DNA of 64,000 nucleotides from Vibrio marisflavi CECT 7928 (GCF_921294215.1 NZ_CAKLDM010000002.1:806001-870000); one strand, 5' to 3'; positions 36,108-45,454 are shown, counted from the first letter of the stretch. The notes: generated by a model not told the origin, from the sequence alone. A program made the numbers and translations.

Positions 36108-36143
36108 TAAAAAAAATACCGCAGTGACGACACTGCGGTATTT
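36108..36143 (-). terminator. Terminator of grxA
   Basis: Stem AAATACCGCAGTG (36114-36126) with CACTGCGGTATTT (36131-36143); on the minus strand it ends in a T run (36113-36108). Confidence 0.88.
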
Positions 36144-36173
36144 CAAATATTTAGTTGATGAATAGCAAATAGA

Positions 36174-36440
36174 TTATTCAGCAAATAGGCCTAAGTTTTC
36201 TTTCGCATAAGCTTCGAAATCGTCACAACCACCAATATGCTCTTGGTCGATGAAGATTTGTGGTACAGTTTCTACAGGTTTACCAACCGTTTTTTCTAGA
36301 TCTGCTTTACTGATGCCTTCAGCATGAATATCAACATAACGGTAGTTGAAATCGTCACGTTGCTCTTTTAGAGTTTCTGCGTGTTCCTTCGCACGAACAC
36401 AAAATGGGCAACCAGGACGTCCAAAAATAACCACGAACAT
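36174..36440 (-). CDS. grxA: Glutaredoxin 1
   Basis: An 88-residue glutathione-dependent dithiol oxidoreductase. The active site is GRPGCPFCVRAKE with Cys11 and Cys14; TVPQIFIDQEHIGGCDDFEAY contains the glutathione-binding TVP loop. This matches GrxA in length and motif. It reduces ribonucleotide reductase and other disulfides. A terminator follows 31 bases downstream. Confidence 0.93.
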   Translation of the reverse strand: MFVVIFGRPGCPFCVRAKEHAETLKEQRDDFNYRYVDIHAEGISKADLEKTVGKPVETVPQIFIDQEHIGGCDDFEAYAKENLGLFAE

Positions 36441-36574
36441 AAAATCTTCTCCTCAATACTCGTTTGCAGCAACTATGCCTTATCCTTGAAGGGAAATAAA
36501 GCTAGATTTGTCTGTTAATTTAATCGGTAAAACCTATCAATCAGTTTTGTATGCAGGTGCCGTTCAAAACGTAA

Positions 36575-36612
36575 CCAATAGCTGTCTAGATTCCCAAAGG
36601 GCAGGCTATTGG
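36575..36612 (-). terminator. Possible hexR terminator hairpin
   Basis: CCAATAGC (36575-36582) pairs with GCTATTGG (36605-36612), with a 22-base loop. On the minus strand it lies just after the hexR stop and continues into TTACGTTTTG, a weak T tract. Confidence 0.4.
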
Positions 36613-36637
36613 CTAGGCAAATTTTGCGGCTTTCAGA

Positions 36638-37492
36638 CTACAGCTGGGAAAGCTTGTCGTAACGAGAGTCCTTCAGAGCATCTTTCACTCTTCTTAGATT
36701 TCTTCTAAAGCCAGAGCCTCTACGTAAAGTAAAGCCTGTTGCTAGAACATCAATAACTGTCATCTGAACAACGCGGCTAGCCATTGGCATATATACATCC
36801 GTATCTTCAGGAACGTCCAACGTAATCGATAGTGAGCTGGCTTTATCTAATGGTGAGTCTTTTGCCGTTATTGCGATGACTGTCGCGCCGTTTTCTCTCG
36901 CTAAGTTGGCGATTTCTACTTGGCTCTTTGTTCTTCCCGTATGAGAAATAAGGACAATAACATCGTTGTCGGAGCTATTGATACAGCTCATTCTTTGCAT
37001 TACGACATCTTCAAAGCAAGTAATTGGGATGTTAAAGCGGATAAATTTGTTCTGTGCATCTTTGGCTACCGCAGAAGAGGCGCCTAAGCCGAAGAAGGAT
37101 ACTCGCTTAGCTTGAGTCAGCAGGTCGACAGCACGGTTTACTTGCATTGGGTCAAGGCTATTCTTGGCAACATCAAGACAAGCCATGGTAGACTCAAAAA
37201 TCTTGTGTGTATACGCATCTGGCCCGTCATCTTCTTCAACATTGCGGTTTACATATGGAGTACCATTCGCAAGACTTTGAGCAAGGTGAAGTTTAAAGTC
37301 TGGGAAGCCTTTTGTATCTAAACGGCGACAAAATCGGTTTACGGTTGGCTCACTGACATCGGCCATCTTAGCCAATGTTGCGATGCTAGAGTGAATGGCT
37401 GTTTGTGGAGAAGCCATAATAACTTCAGCTACTTTACGTTCAGATTTGCTGAAGTTTTCTAAGTTTTTCTGTATTTTTTCTAATGTATTCAT
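36638..37492 (-). CDS. hexR: HexR, MurR/RpiR-family regulator of central carbon metabolism
   Basis: A 284-residue regulator with an N-terminal RpiR helix-turn-helix (SKSERKVAEVIMASPQTAIHSSIATLAKMADVSEPTVNRFCRRL) and a C-terminal SIS sugar-phosphate domain (RVSFFGLGASSAVAKDAQNKF, VIVLISHTGRTKSQVEIANLA). HexR senses KDPG and controls Entner-Doudoroff, glycolytic and gluconeogenic genes. The frame extends to 37519, but ATG 37492 begins NTLEKIQKNLENFSKSERK as in homologues. Panp lies upstream on the same strand. Confidence 0.9.
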   Translation of the reverse strand: MNTLEKIQKNLENFSKSERKVAEVIMASPQTAIHSSIATLAKMADVSEPTVNRFCRRLDTKGFPDFKLHLAQSLANGTPYVNRNVEEDDGPDAYTHKIFESTMACLDVAKNSLDPMQVNRAVDLLTQAKRVSFFGLGASSAVAKDAQNKFIRFNIPITCFEDVVMQRMSCINSSDNDVIVLISHTGRTKSQVEIANLARENGATVIAITAKDSPLDKASSLSITLDVPEDTDVYMPMASRVVQMTVIDVLATGFTLRRGSGFRRNLRRVKDALKDSRYDKLSQL

Positions 37493-37840
37493 AGAGTTTA
37501 CGAGAGTTATAGAGATCAACTCTTTGGTTGTCTCAATTTAAGCCGACACTAGCTGGAAACAATTTGTTTCCTAAAAAAAGTTGCATTAAACCAACGCTAT
37601 GCCACCAGTATAACTCAACGCTTGGTTTACAGTAATTTTTATACAGATCAAATCTTGAGAATATGATGTGCCTCAAACAAAACTTTCGTCAAACTACAAA
37701 AGTGAAAGAGTTGGGCACGAATTTATAGCAATTTGATAACAATCTGATGGATGAATTACATGAAATAGAAAGAAAATTTCATTAATTTGAATAGTAAGCG
37801 ACCTATATAGGAAGCGGATAGGCCGCTCGGAGTTATGATG
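37493..37840. other. hexR upstream region
   Basis: About 350 bases between the panP stop and hexR. It holds a 7-bp dyad ATGAAAT (37760-37766) / ATTTCAT (37776-37782) and a small hairpin AGCGG/CCGCT near 37815. No canonical HexR box (TGTAATTAAATTACA type) was found and no gene is seen. Confidence 0.4.
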
Positions 37841-39487
37841 TTACGAGTGGATAATCTGGTTTGTCAGGTCCATGATACGCCCCAATAATTTTGGCGCTTG
37901 AGAAGCAATGTCTCGTTGCTCCTCGATGACCGATTCCAATATGTCAAAACTGGTGAGAGGGTTTGCCAATACCACGCGGAATACAATGACTGCCATACGA
38001 TCCCATTGGTTTGGGTTCAACCTCGTCCGCGATACGAATGATTTGCCGGTTTCTCGTTGTTTTTTCTGGATAAACTTCGTTAACTCATTAACAAGGTTGT
38101 TGAGCTCTGCTTTGTCAGCTGAGTTTGCTTTTTCCAGTGCGCATTTTACTGCTTCTGGAATATAGCGATAAGTAAGCAAACATAACTCGGGTTCTGACAC
38201 AAGTTCGAAATCAGGCTGCTTTGAAATAAGCTCTGCGAACTGTTTCGCTTTATCAATACCTTGATTTATTAACAGCTCATAGCCGGGGCGACTAATAATA
38301 TGCATGGCGGCGTAAACCAACATTGCCATGCCTGAGCGAGAGCCTTCAAGTGTTCGACTACCAAGGTCTTTTGAACCTTTGCGCAAAATATACTGAGCAT
38401 GATGTTCAATTGAGTTCATCACGTCTGGCTTTTTGAATAGAACCATACCAGCGCCCATTGGAATATATAGCTGTTTATGGGCATCAATGGTAACAGAGTC
38501 TGCGTGCTCGATACCTCGCAAAAGATGACGATAGTGGTTTGACATCAGTGTGGCACCGCCCCAAGCGGCATCGACATGAAAATGACAATGTTCAGCTTGG
38601 CAGATAGCAGCCATTTCCTCTAGTGGATCGATGTTACCAGTCTCAGTTGTACCAGCAACACCTACAACGGCGATTGGCTTGATACTTTGTTCTTTCAGCT
38701 CTGCTATCTTTGTTTTTAGATCTTTAGGACACAGTCGGTTATCAGCGTCAGTTTTGACTGAAATAAGACCTTCTTGGCCAATCCCTAGAACATCAGCCGC
38801 TTTTTTTAAAGAGTAGTGTCCTCTTTCCGAAACCAGTACAGCTAAGCCCTTATACCCATAGTGAAGCATGGCTTTAAATAAGCCTTCTTTCTCAACACCG
38901 TTGAAATCACCGTCTGCTCGAAGCACGTTGTTTCTTGCAACCCAAAGTGCTGTGATGTTAGCAACAGTACCGCCAGAACAAAATGCGCCGAGAGAATGTT
39001 GGGCACTGTGCATCCATTGAGAGTAAAAAGATTCGGAATCGTTGTAAATAAGGCGGTGTAGCATCCCAAGAACTTGGCGTTCTAGTGGGGTAAATGCCTT
39101 TGACGTTTCAACCTTCACCAAATTTTGGTTTAGCGCGATCATTATTTTTGATAGAGGCATCAAAAAGTAGGGCAGAGCAGACGTCATATGTCCGATAAAG
39201 CTCGGCGAAGAGGTGTGCACGGAATGTGCAACTAACGTATCCAATAGGTGCTCAGTATGGTCTGAGACAAACTGTGGTTCTTCCGGGATAGCAGGATTAG
39301 AAAAGGACTTTTCGATTTCTTTTAATGGCTTTTCTTCTGCTACGATGTGCTCTCGCAAAAACTCATTAAGGTTTTGCGATAATTTTGCTTCAATTTGAGT
39401 AAGTGTCGAGTCTGGCCCTTCTGGTACTGTAAAAATCCTAAGTAGACTCTCGAAACTTACGTCAGCACTTTTTTGTTCCGATACCAT
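37841..39487 (-). CDS. panP: PLP-dependent aspartate 1-decarboxylase PanP
   Basis: A 548-residue group II PLP decarboxylase. SPSFIGHMTSALPYFLMPLSKIM, FCSGGTVANITALWVARN, VGVAGTTETGNIDPLEEM, CHFHVDAAWGGATL and TIDAHKQLYIPMGAG with the Schiff-base Lys are visible. Length and segments match the vibrio PanP family, which makes beta-alanine from aspartate for pantothenate and coenzyme A where PanD is missing. Related glutamate decarboxylases are the alternative. It is upstream of hexR and starts about 100 bases from the next gene's stop. Confidence 0.82.
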   Translation of the reverse strand: MVSEQKSADVSFESLLRIFTVPEGPDSTLTQIEAKLSQNLNEFLREHIVAEEKPLKEIEKSFSNPAIPEEPQFVSDHTEHLLDTLVAHSVHTSSPSFIGHMTSALPYFLMPLSKIMIALNQNLVKVETSKAFTPLERQVLGMLHRLIYNDSESFYSQWMHSAQHSLGAFCSGGTVANITALWVARNNVLRADGDFNGVEKEGLFKAMLHYGYKGLAVLVSERGHYSLKKAADVLGIGQEGLISVKTDADNRLCPKDLKTKIAELKEQSIKPIAVVGVAGTTETGNIDPLEEMAAICQAEHCHFHVDAAWGGATLMSNHYRHLLRGIEHADSVTIDAHKQLYIPMGAGMVLFKKPDVMNSIEHHAQYILRKGSKDLGSRTLEGSRSGMAMLVYAAMHIISRPGYELLINQGIDKAKQFAELISKQPDFELVSEPELCLLTYRYIPEAVKCALEKANSADKAELNNLVNELTKFIQKKQRETGKSFVSRTRLNPNQWDRMAVIVFRVVLANPLTSFDILESVIEEQRDIASQAPKLLGRIMDLTNQIIHS

Positions 39488-39589
39488 ACTGTCATATATT
39501 TGTATTATTTAGGCCGACAATCTAAACGAAAACGAGAACAATGTCTCGTTTTAATTGGGTTGAAGTTAGCCAGTCAGATACTGTTTTTA

Positions 39590-40102
39590 CTACTCACAGT
39601 TGATTTCTTCAATTTTTGTGATCTTAGTGTTGTACTTTTGCAAAGAATCATTGATTTGCTTGGGGTTACTTAGCAAATCGGCAAAGGCTGAACGCAGGTG
39701 ATAATTGTCCGGATGAGGGGCAGATTGTCTATCTTGATAGGTGAGTTTAGCCGCTTGTCCAAGTTCGTCATCTCGCTCTGTTAGTTGCTTTATATCTTTT
39801 TGTTCAAGCTGGAGCCATTTCTCTACTGGTTGCTCAGTTGCTACCTTGCTAGGGTCATTTTTAAGGTAATAAGCGACAGCGACCTCGTTGAGCTCAAAGT
39901 GGTGTTTTCGGCCTTGCAGAAACCATTCGCTGACCTCAACAAGATCAGGGTAGCGTTGGTTGGTTAACTGTGTGAGGTCACTGTACCAATCTAACGATGC
40001 GTCAACATATGCATCGTATTTCTTTTCGAGACATACGGTGTCTGCGGCATTTGCAAAAAAAGATACTGAACTCACTAATAGAGTCGCGATCAGGCGATTC
40101 AT
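39590..40102 (-). CDS. Periplasmic protein of unknown function
   Basis: 170 residues with a signal peptide (MNRLIATLLVSSVSFFANAAD). The mature protein is helical and charged, with WFLQGRKHHFELNEVAVAYYLKNDPSKVA and a Cys at each end (position 24 and 169) that could pair. AAGGAAAG precedes the ATG. The family is not recognised. Confidence 0.65.
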   Translation of the reverse strand: MNRLIATLLVSSVSFFANAADTVCLEKKYDAYVDASLDWYSDLTQLTNQRYPDLVEVSEWFLQGRKHHFELNEVAVAYYLKNDPSKVATEQPVEKWLQLEQKDIKQLTERDDELGQAAKLTYQDRQSAPHPDNYHLRSAFADLLSNPKQINDSLQKYNTKITKIEEINCE

Positions 40103-40195
40103 AAACTTTCCTTTGTTATCTAATTCGGTCCTACTAAACCTGAAGGCAGGTTACTTGAGCTAATTCTAGTGGATACTGGTTTTCAATCCTGCGAT

Positions 40196-41101
40196 CTAAC
40201 TTGCAAGTGAAATAAAGAACAGCATCAAGACTGGATTTAATAGCGTTAAAATAAATCCACTTACTATCGCAATCGGCACACATCTTACTCCGCCTGTGGT
40301 TTGAATGACGGGGAGTGTAAAGTCGAGTGCGGTTGCTCCTGCGTATCCTATAGCAGTGAGCGGTCTAGTGCCAATAATGAGAGGAATGAGAATCAGTGAC
40401 AGAAGCTCTCGTAATAGCTCAATTAGAAAAGAGGCACCACCCCAAATAGGACCATACGCACCGCCAATCAAAATTCCAGAAAGTGAATACCAGCCAAAGC
40501 CAGACGACATGGCTAGGCCTTTTATTACACTGATACCAAGAATCTTTGCAGCGATAACGCCGCCAATTAGTGAGCTTGCAACAATCACTGCTGCGATAAG
40601 CATTCCATGTTTATTTAGAATGATTTGCCTTAAGGTTAGGCCGCTGTTCCTTAGTTGAATACCAATTAAAAGTAGCAGCAACAACAGAATCCACTGACTT
40701 GTTGTTTCGACAATATGGACGTTGACTGGAAAAAATAGCCCGACAACCAATCCAGCTGCAATAACAAGAACGAGTTTGGCGGACTCTATAGCCATACTAA
40801 GAAGTGGCAGTTTACTTTGTTTGGAGTCAGCCTGTATGCCATAAAATCTGTCTACAAGTGGTAGGCAGATTAAATTGCACGCTCCAATTACTAGAAAAAA
40901 CACCGCGGTGTATTTGGAAATGAGTTGTAAGTTTTCACTTAAATTATCGACAGCTGATAAGCTCAGTCCCATCAAAGCGAGAATGACGTAAACCAGTCGT
41001 GAAGTGCTTTTGATAATCAGATCTAAAGTAGATTTTTTGGATATGGGGATAAGGTATCCGACAATGAGCGCAGCAAATATTAAAAGCATTCCCGAAAGCA
41101 T
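40196..41101 (-). CDS. lysO: Lysine exporter LysO
   Basis: A 301-residue membrane protein of the LysO (YbjE/DUF340) family, which exports L-lysine. Strong agreement with the family includes LIFAALIVGYLIPISKK, LLLLLLIGIQLRNSGLTLRQIILNKHGM, SGFGWYSLSGILIGGAYGPIWG and ATALDFTLPVIQTTGG. About eight membrane helices. The ribosome site AGGGAG is 13 bases from the ATG, unusually far; a second ATG lies four codons in. Confidence 0.9.
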   Translation of the reverse strand: MLSGMLLIFAALIVGYLIPISKKSTLDLIIKSTSRLVYVILALMGLSLSAVDNLSENLQLISKYTAVFFLVIGACNLICLPLVDRFYGIQADSKQSKLPLLSMAIESAKLVLVIAAGLVVGLFFPVNVHIVETTSQWILLLLLLLIGIQLRNSGLTLRQIILNKHGMLIAAVIVASSLIGGVIAAKILGISVIKGLAMSSGFGWYSLSGILIGGAYGPIWGGASFLIELLRELLSLILIPLIIGTRPLTAIGYAGATALDFTLPVIQTTGGVRCVPIAIVSGFILTLLNPVLMLFFISLAS

Positions 41102-41259
41102 GGCGTCTTATTTTCTCCCTTACATAAGATTGAGCAGCGCCAATAATACATTGAATTTACTAAAAGGGGAGCAAAAAGCGTTGCTTTGCTTTCAATTGCA
41201 TTAGATACATGCAAATTTGGACTGATGTGCAATAAAAGAGGAAAGAGCTGCTGGAATGA

Positions 41260-42213
41260 TTACAAACCACTTGCACTAATGATCTGATCCATCTGACTTT
41301 TGAACTCGATATCACTGAGGTTACTTAACTTGTACAAAATGTCAGCGCCCATCACATCCACTTCGACAAAGTGGTCATCTTGCTCTTCTTCGTGATTTCT
41401 GAACATGAGTAAATGGCTGGAGATCCGAGCTATCTCCAAATAAGACACTTTCTTATCGGACATTCGATCGGAAGAGTTGGTCGCAGCTTCAACAAAATCT
41501 TCATCGAACCCCCAACTTTCTAGTACCAGTTGGCTAGACATAGAACACAATGCCCTAAATAGCTGTAAGGCAATGTCTTCATTTAAGTAATTGCCTTTTT
41601 CGAGATAAAGATAGTATTCGTTGACTAAACAGAACAGCCCGATATCAGCAAGAAGGCCAACTAGAAGAGCTTTATCTTCTTCAAGGTATTTAAACTGTAT
41701 GGGGTTTTCTTCTTTGTAGGATTTAACCACCATCACCATCGCCGCGCCCAATTCTCTAGAGTATGACGCGCTGGAAACTAAAATACGGTTGCATTCACTG
41801 CTAAGGTTGACGGAACGTTTGAGTTGTTCAATGGCTTGGGCTGTTACGATATCTCTTACTCTAGCTATGCCTAGGCGAGATACCGATGTCATGAGATCGG
41901 TGCATGTAATGTTTCTACGGTTGAATATCACTGAGTTGGCAACGCGGATCACAATAGCTGCTAGGCCTGGATCTTCTAGCAAACAGTCAGCGATATCAGC
42001 AATGGTTGTGCATTCTAAAGAGCTGAGCCTCTGGATTTTAAGTACGACATCTGGAATAGGAGGTAAGGTAACTTTGCCTGTGCCAATTGAACGCTCGACA
42101 AGTTGAGCAAACTCTCCTTCGATACCTTGAATAAGAAGCTCTCTATTATCTGGTAACCAGTAAAAAGATAAATGATTCATTTGTCCCGCTTTTTTCAAAT
42201 GCAAATTGTTCAT
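41260..42213 (-). CDS. HDOD-domain signalling protein
   Basis: 317 residues with a HDOD domain (about residues 45-240): LPPIPDVVLKIQRLSSLECTTIADIADCLLEDPGLAAIVIRVANS and DLMTSVSRLGIARVRDIVTAQAI match the family, which lacks the catalytic HD pairs of HD-GYP proteins. Its output is unknown; HDOD proteins serve in signalling. A second start is possible at ATG 42180 (residue 12). It is divergent from tfoX, with about 320 bases between them. Confidence 0.8.
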   Translation of the reverse strand: MNNLHLKKAGQMNHLSFYWLPDNRELLIQGIEGEFAQLVERSIGTGKVTLPPIPDVVLKIQRLSSLECTTIADIADCLLEDPGLAAIVIRVANSVIFNRRNITCTDLMTSVSRLGIARVRDIVTAQAIEQLKRSVNLSSECNRILVSSASYSRELGAAMVMVVKSYKEENPIQFKYLEEDKALLVGLLADIGLFCLVNEYYLYLEKGNYLNEDIALQLFRALCSMSSQLVLESWGFDEDFVEAATNSSDRMSDKKVSYLEIARISSHLLMFRNHEEEQDDHFVEVDVMGADILYKLSNLSDIEFKSQMDQIISASGL

Positions 42214-42531
42214 CCTTGATGCCTATGAAGATACTCAGCTTAAACATACGGTAAGAGAAAATCTGCGTATAACTTCTCTAAGTTTAGTCTTAGATTCGAC
42301 AATAGTATGTAGTATAGACCATGTTTATTGCGAAACATGTCTCATATGTGGGTCTAGATCTGATTGATCCTAACTTTATTTGCTGACAGCTTGAACTGAA
42401 ATGAATTATTATTTCTACTAATTTTTAATAGTGTAACTGTTTGTTTTATAGTCTATTAATTTTGGTGTTGGAATAATTAAAAATAATCATATCGTTTAGA
42501 AAAACGCGGTTGTGTTGTAGGGGTCAGGGAT
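42214..42531. other. tfoX upstream and leader region
   Basis: About 318 AT-rich bases between HDOD and tfoX. Besides the CRP-S-like site at 42329-42344 it holds AT-rich DNA where the tfoX promoter and the long leader should lie. No riboswitch of the GEMM type, which controls the related tfoY, was recognised. Confidence 0.5.
42329..42344 (+). promoter_or_regulatory. CRP-S-like site upstream of tfoX
   Basis: TGCGA-AACATG-TCTCA agrees with the CRP consensus TGTGA-N6-TCACA at 8 of 10 core positions. The C at position 3 is the mark of CRP-S sites, which need a Sxy/TfoX co-activator. It lies about 190 bases before the ATG of tfoX itself. Confidence 0.55.
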
Positions 42532-43137
42532 ATGACTGAAGAGATGTTGTTGGATTACATGGCCAACTTTACAAAGTTCAGAACAAGATCAATGTTTGGT
42601 GGGATTGGGCTGTTCAACGAAGGCGCTATGTTTGCGGCTTTGACGGGGAGTAAACTTTATATCCGAGGAGGAGGTGATCTAGACAAACTTTTGGATGACA
42701 TGAACTGCTGCAAGCTTGTACATGTCAAAAAACAGTCGACGGTTACGGTTAACTATTATGATGTAACCAAGTACATAGAAAGTGATAGCGCAGATATTAA
42801 GAGAATCATTGCCCGCTCAATTCATCAGTCAGTTTGTCAGCGCGCAGCTCGAAAAACTTCTACTCCTTTGCGGTTACGGGATTTACCCAATATGAGATTG
42901 ACTCTCGAGCGAATGGTTAAAAAATCCGGAGTCAAAGACGTCGATACATTTATGAACCTTGGCGCTTCAGTTGTGTACTGCAAAGTGTGTGATACTTATG
43001 GAAGTAGTATTGATAGAGATGTACTTTGGAAATTTGCGGGAGCAATCGAGGGCGTTCATTGGAAGCTCATTCAAGAGCCACAAAAGCGTGAATTGCTAAA
43101 GCAGTGTCGTGAGATAAATGAGTTAGAGCCAGTGTAA
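42532..43137 (+). CDS. tfoX: Competence regulator TfoX (Sxy)
   Basis: A 201-residue Sxy/TfoX protein: N-terminal TfoX_N domain (TKFRTRSMFGGIGLFNEGAMFAAL, LYIRGG) and C-terminal TfoX_C domain (LRLRDLPNMRLTLERMVKKSGVKDVDTFMNLGA, WKFAGAIEGVHW). TfoX drives chitin-induced DNA uptake with CRP. The paralogue TfoY is similar, but nearby serC and an outer-membrane gene fit the tfoX locus. The site TAGGGG lies 8 bases before the ATG. The gene's end overlaps a convergent hairpin. Confidence 0.88.
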   Translation: MTEEMLLDYMANFTKFRTRSMFGGIGLFNEGAMFAALTGSKLYIRGGGDLDKLLDDMNCCKLVHVKKQSTVTVNYYDVTKYIESDSADIKRIIARSIHQSVCQRAARKTSTPLRLRDLPNMRLTLERMVKKSGVKDVDTFMNLGASVVYCKVCDTYGSSIDRDVLWKFAGAIEGVHWKLIQEPQKRELLKQCREINELEPV

Positions 43138-43154
43138 TAGCTACACTGGCTCTA
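43124..43154. terminator. Hairpin shared by convergent tfoX and outer-membrane gene
   Basis: A perfect 13-bp stem, TAGAGCCAGTGTA (43124-43136) with TACACTGGCTCTA (43142-43154), includes the tfoX stop codon. Flanking T tracts are weak on both sides. Confidence 0.7.
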
Positions 43155-43162
43155 TACTAAGC

Positions 43163-43723
43163 TTAGAAGTTGAAACGAGTGGTAAACATTAACTGATCAC
43201 CATAGAAATCATTAAATCTAGCTTCTGCTCCTACTGAGAATAGCTCAGTGGAGTGGAATCTGGCATAAACAGAACCAATCCAATCGTCTTTGTCATCAAT
43301 TGAAACGTAGCCACCTTTTCCGCCCACTTCAAGTTGTGGACCAAGCCATTGGCGGATGCCTAGATTAAGCTCCATACCAGTGTTGGTTCCTTTGAGAGAG
43401 TTCGACGTATTGCCGTTGTCCGTCATTCTAAATAGCATTTCACCGGTTAAATCTGCCCAGTTATTAATTGGGGCGTGAAAGCCAAAACCACCTGCAGCAT
43501 CGTAATCGCCATCAAATTCTGAATCCACACGCCCAATAACATGAGCATTCGGGTGAATGGATTTACTGACAGCCACACCATATGTAACAGGGCTAACGCC
43601 AATACGAGCATCAAGATAGTCATAACTAAAGTTGCTCATTGTGGATGGCGCATACGGGTCATCTACTGCAAATGCTGAGCTTGAAGCGAGTACTAGTGCT
43701 GCCGCAATTATTGTTTTACGCAT
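43163..43723 (-). CDS. Outer-membrane beta-barrel protein
   Basis: A 186-residue protein with signal peptide (MRKTIIAAALVLASSSAFA). Alternating hydrophobic strands, the closing aromatic RFNF and repeated GY/GF motifs (YGVAVSKSIHPN, MELNLGIRQWLGPQLEVGGKGGYVS) mark an eight-stranded OmpX/OmpW-like barrel. The role is unknown. It is convergent with tfoX and has a palindrome about 43 bases upstream of the ATG. Confidence 0.75.
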   Translation of the reverse strand: MRKTIIAAALVLASSSAFAVDDPYAPSTMSNFSYDYLDARIGVSPVTYGVAVSKSIHPNAHVIGRVDSEFDGDYDAAGGFGFHAPINNWADLTGEMLFRMTDNGNTSNSLKGTNTGMELNLGIRQWLGPQLEVGGKGGYVSIDDKDDWIGSVYARFHSTELFSVGAEARFNDFYGDQLMFTTRFNF

Positions 43724-44131
43724 ACCTACATAAACCTATATCTTAACTAATTCCATGATCTTAGGTGACAAGTGTGTCATCACATCGCGTAGCGCCATCA
43801 TAATACATTCTTGCCCTTTCCCACCAACAAAAAAGACAATCTTTTGTCACTGTTTGACAAATAAAGCAACGGTCGTGCCATTTAGTAAGTTAAGCTAACC
43901 AGTCATCTAACAATGTAGGGTGATTAAAGTACAACTTTTAGTGAGTTATCTACTGTATGAAATCTTTAGCTAGCAGGGATTTGTGCGACTCGAGACAGGT
44001 TTGTACCGATTTAAATGCAATTGATTTAGGGAACTATGTACTAATTTAGTTATCTAGAGTATAAGAATTGCCAAACAACAGATTTTTGACAGAATACGTC
44101 ACAGCAAGAGCGAAAGGGAATAAGAGGTTTT
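43724..44131. other. Intergenic region between outer-membrane gene and YdgA-type gene
   Basis: About 410 bases without a gene. It holds a 14-bp palindrome TGACA-AGTG-TGTCA (43766-43779) upstream of the barrel gene, and TTTGTCA (43843-43849) / TGACAAA (43855-43861), another dyad. Both could be operators; the regulators are unknown. Confidence 0.4.
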
Positions 44132-45424
44132 ATGAGTCGTTTAAAAGTTTATGGTGCAGTGGGTGGTGCGGTTGCACTTGTATTGATCTGGCCATTGGCG
44201 GTTGGAAAGATAGGCCAAGATGCCATAACTAAGTTAGTAGATAATGCCAACAGCTCTGCTGTTAGTGCGAAAGTTGTAAGCTACGACAGGGGATACCTAT
44301 CTTCGGTAGTAAAAACAGAGTTTACTGTCAAAGACCCTGCGCTTATTCAGCAGCTAAAAGCAGATGATATTCCTACGTCTTTTTATGTTACCAGCGATAT
44401 TACGCATGGTTTGTACAGTCTTACTGCCCACTCAAAGCTAGATGACAGCAGTAAGCTCCCTTTAACCATGGACAGCACAACTCAACTGAATGGCAGCACA
44501 AAATACAAAATAGACTTAGGCAACTGGCAGGTAACATCAAATAACAGCAAAGAAAAGTTCACTGTGTCGACATCACCATCGTACTTGTCTGGTTCGATTG
44601 CTATGTCCGGTGAGGCTACATACAAACTGAATGTACCTTCAATTGAATTGGATTTTGCCTCAAAAGAAAAACTACTGATAAGTAATTTGACCGGTGAAGG
44701 GCAGGGTAAGCGTGAAAGCGGTTTTTGGTTGGGTAGCCATACCCTGAAGGTTGGCAAAGTGAATGCTGATGATGAGAAAGGAAACTCGGTATTCTCGCTT
44801 GAAGGCGCTCAATATAAATTTAATTCTAAGCTTACTGAAAAACAGACCAGAGTAGAGAGCCATAACGTTTTATCTGTAGAAAAAGTAAAAACGACCGATG
44901 GTGGCAATGTCACTGACTTAGTCTTTGATGCCACTCTTGGTGACATCGACAAGCAGTCCTTTGGCGACTTAATGGCTTTGTTTCAAAACAACCAAGAGCT
45001 ATCCCAAGCCGATTTAGAAAAAGCGATCCCTTATGTGAACACCCTGTTCTCAAAGGGCTTCTATCTTTCTATCGATGACTTTTCAATGAAAGTGGGAGAA
45101 GGCAAATTTAAGTCTGATTGGAAGTTCACGATTCCTGCAGGGACGGACAATGTGACGCACAACCCAGCGGTAATAATGACTGCACTGAAAGGGCATATCA
45201 ATAGCGACTTCTCTAACGAGTTAGTGAAGGAGTATCCATTTATGAAACAAACTATAGATGGAGCACTTGCGAGTAAAATGGTTCAACAAACTCAAGATGG
45301 TTATGAGTTAAAGGCGAAAATTGAACAAGGTAATGTAGTGTTTGAAGGTGGTCAGAAAATACCACTAATGTCATTGTTCTTGTCTGGAATGATTCAACAG
45401 CAGTCGCACAATCACGCCCATTAA
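44132..45424 (+). CDS. YdgA-family (DUF945) protein
   Basis: A 430-residue protein with an N-terminal membrane anchor/signal (AVGGAVALVLIWPLAVG) and a beta-rich exported body of the DUF945/YdgA type. VVSYDRGYLSSVVKTEFTVKD, DITHGLYSL and the C-terminal LSGMIQQQSHNHAH, with a His-rich tail, are visible. The family is periplasmic and uncharacterised. The His-rich last residues might bind metal. Confidence 0.75.
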   Translation: MSRLKVYGAVGGAVALVLIWPLAVGKIGQDAITKLVDNANSSAVSAKVVSYDRGYLSSVVKTEFTVKDPALIQQLKADDIPTSFYVTSDITHGLYSLTAHSKLDDSSKLPLTMDSTTQLNGSTKYKIDLGNWQVTSNNSKEKFTVSTSPSYLSGSIAMSGEATYKLNVPSIELDFASKEKLLISNLTGEGQGKRESGFWLGSHTLKVGKVNADDEKGNSVFSLEGAQYKFNSKLTEKQTRVESHNVLSVEKVKTTDGGNVTDLVFDATLGDIDKQSFGDLMALFQNNQELSQADLEKAIPYVNTLFSKGFYLSIDDFSMKVGEGKFKSDWKFTIPAGTDNVTHNPAVIMTALKGHINSDFSNELVKEYPFMKQTIDGALASKMVQQTQDGYELKAKIEQGNVVFEGGQKIPLMSLFLSGMIQQQSHNHAH

Positions 45425-45454
45425 CGAATCTGCATATCAATACTACACCTATTT

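Noticed and set aside
42214..42531. GEMM c-di-GMP riboswitch in front of tfoX
   Set aside because: No GEMM-like conserved segments seen; that element belongs to tfoY.
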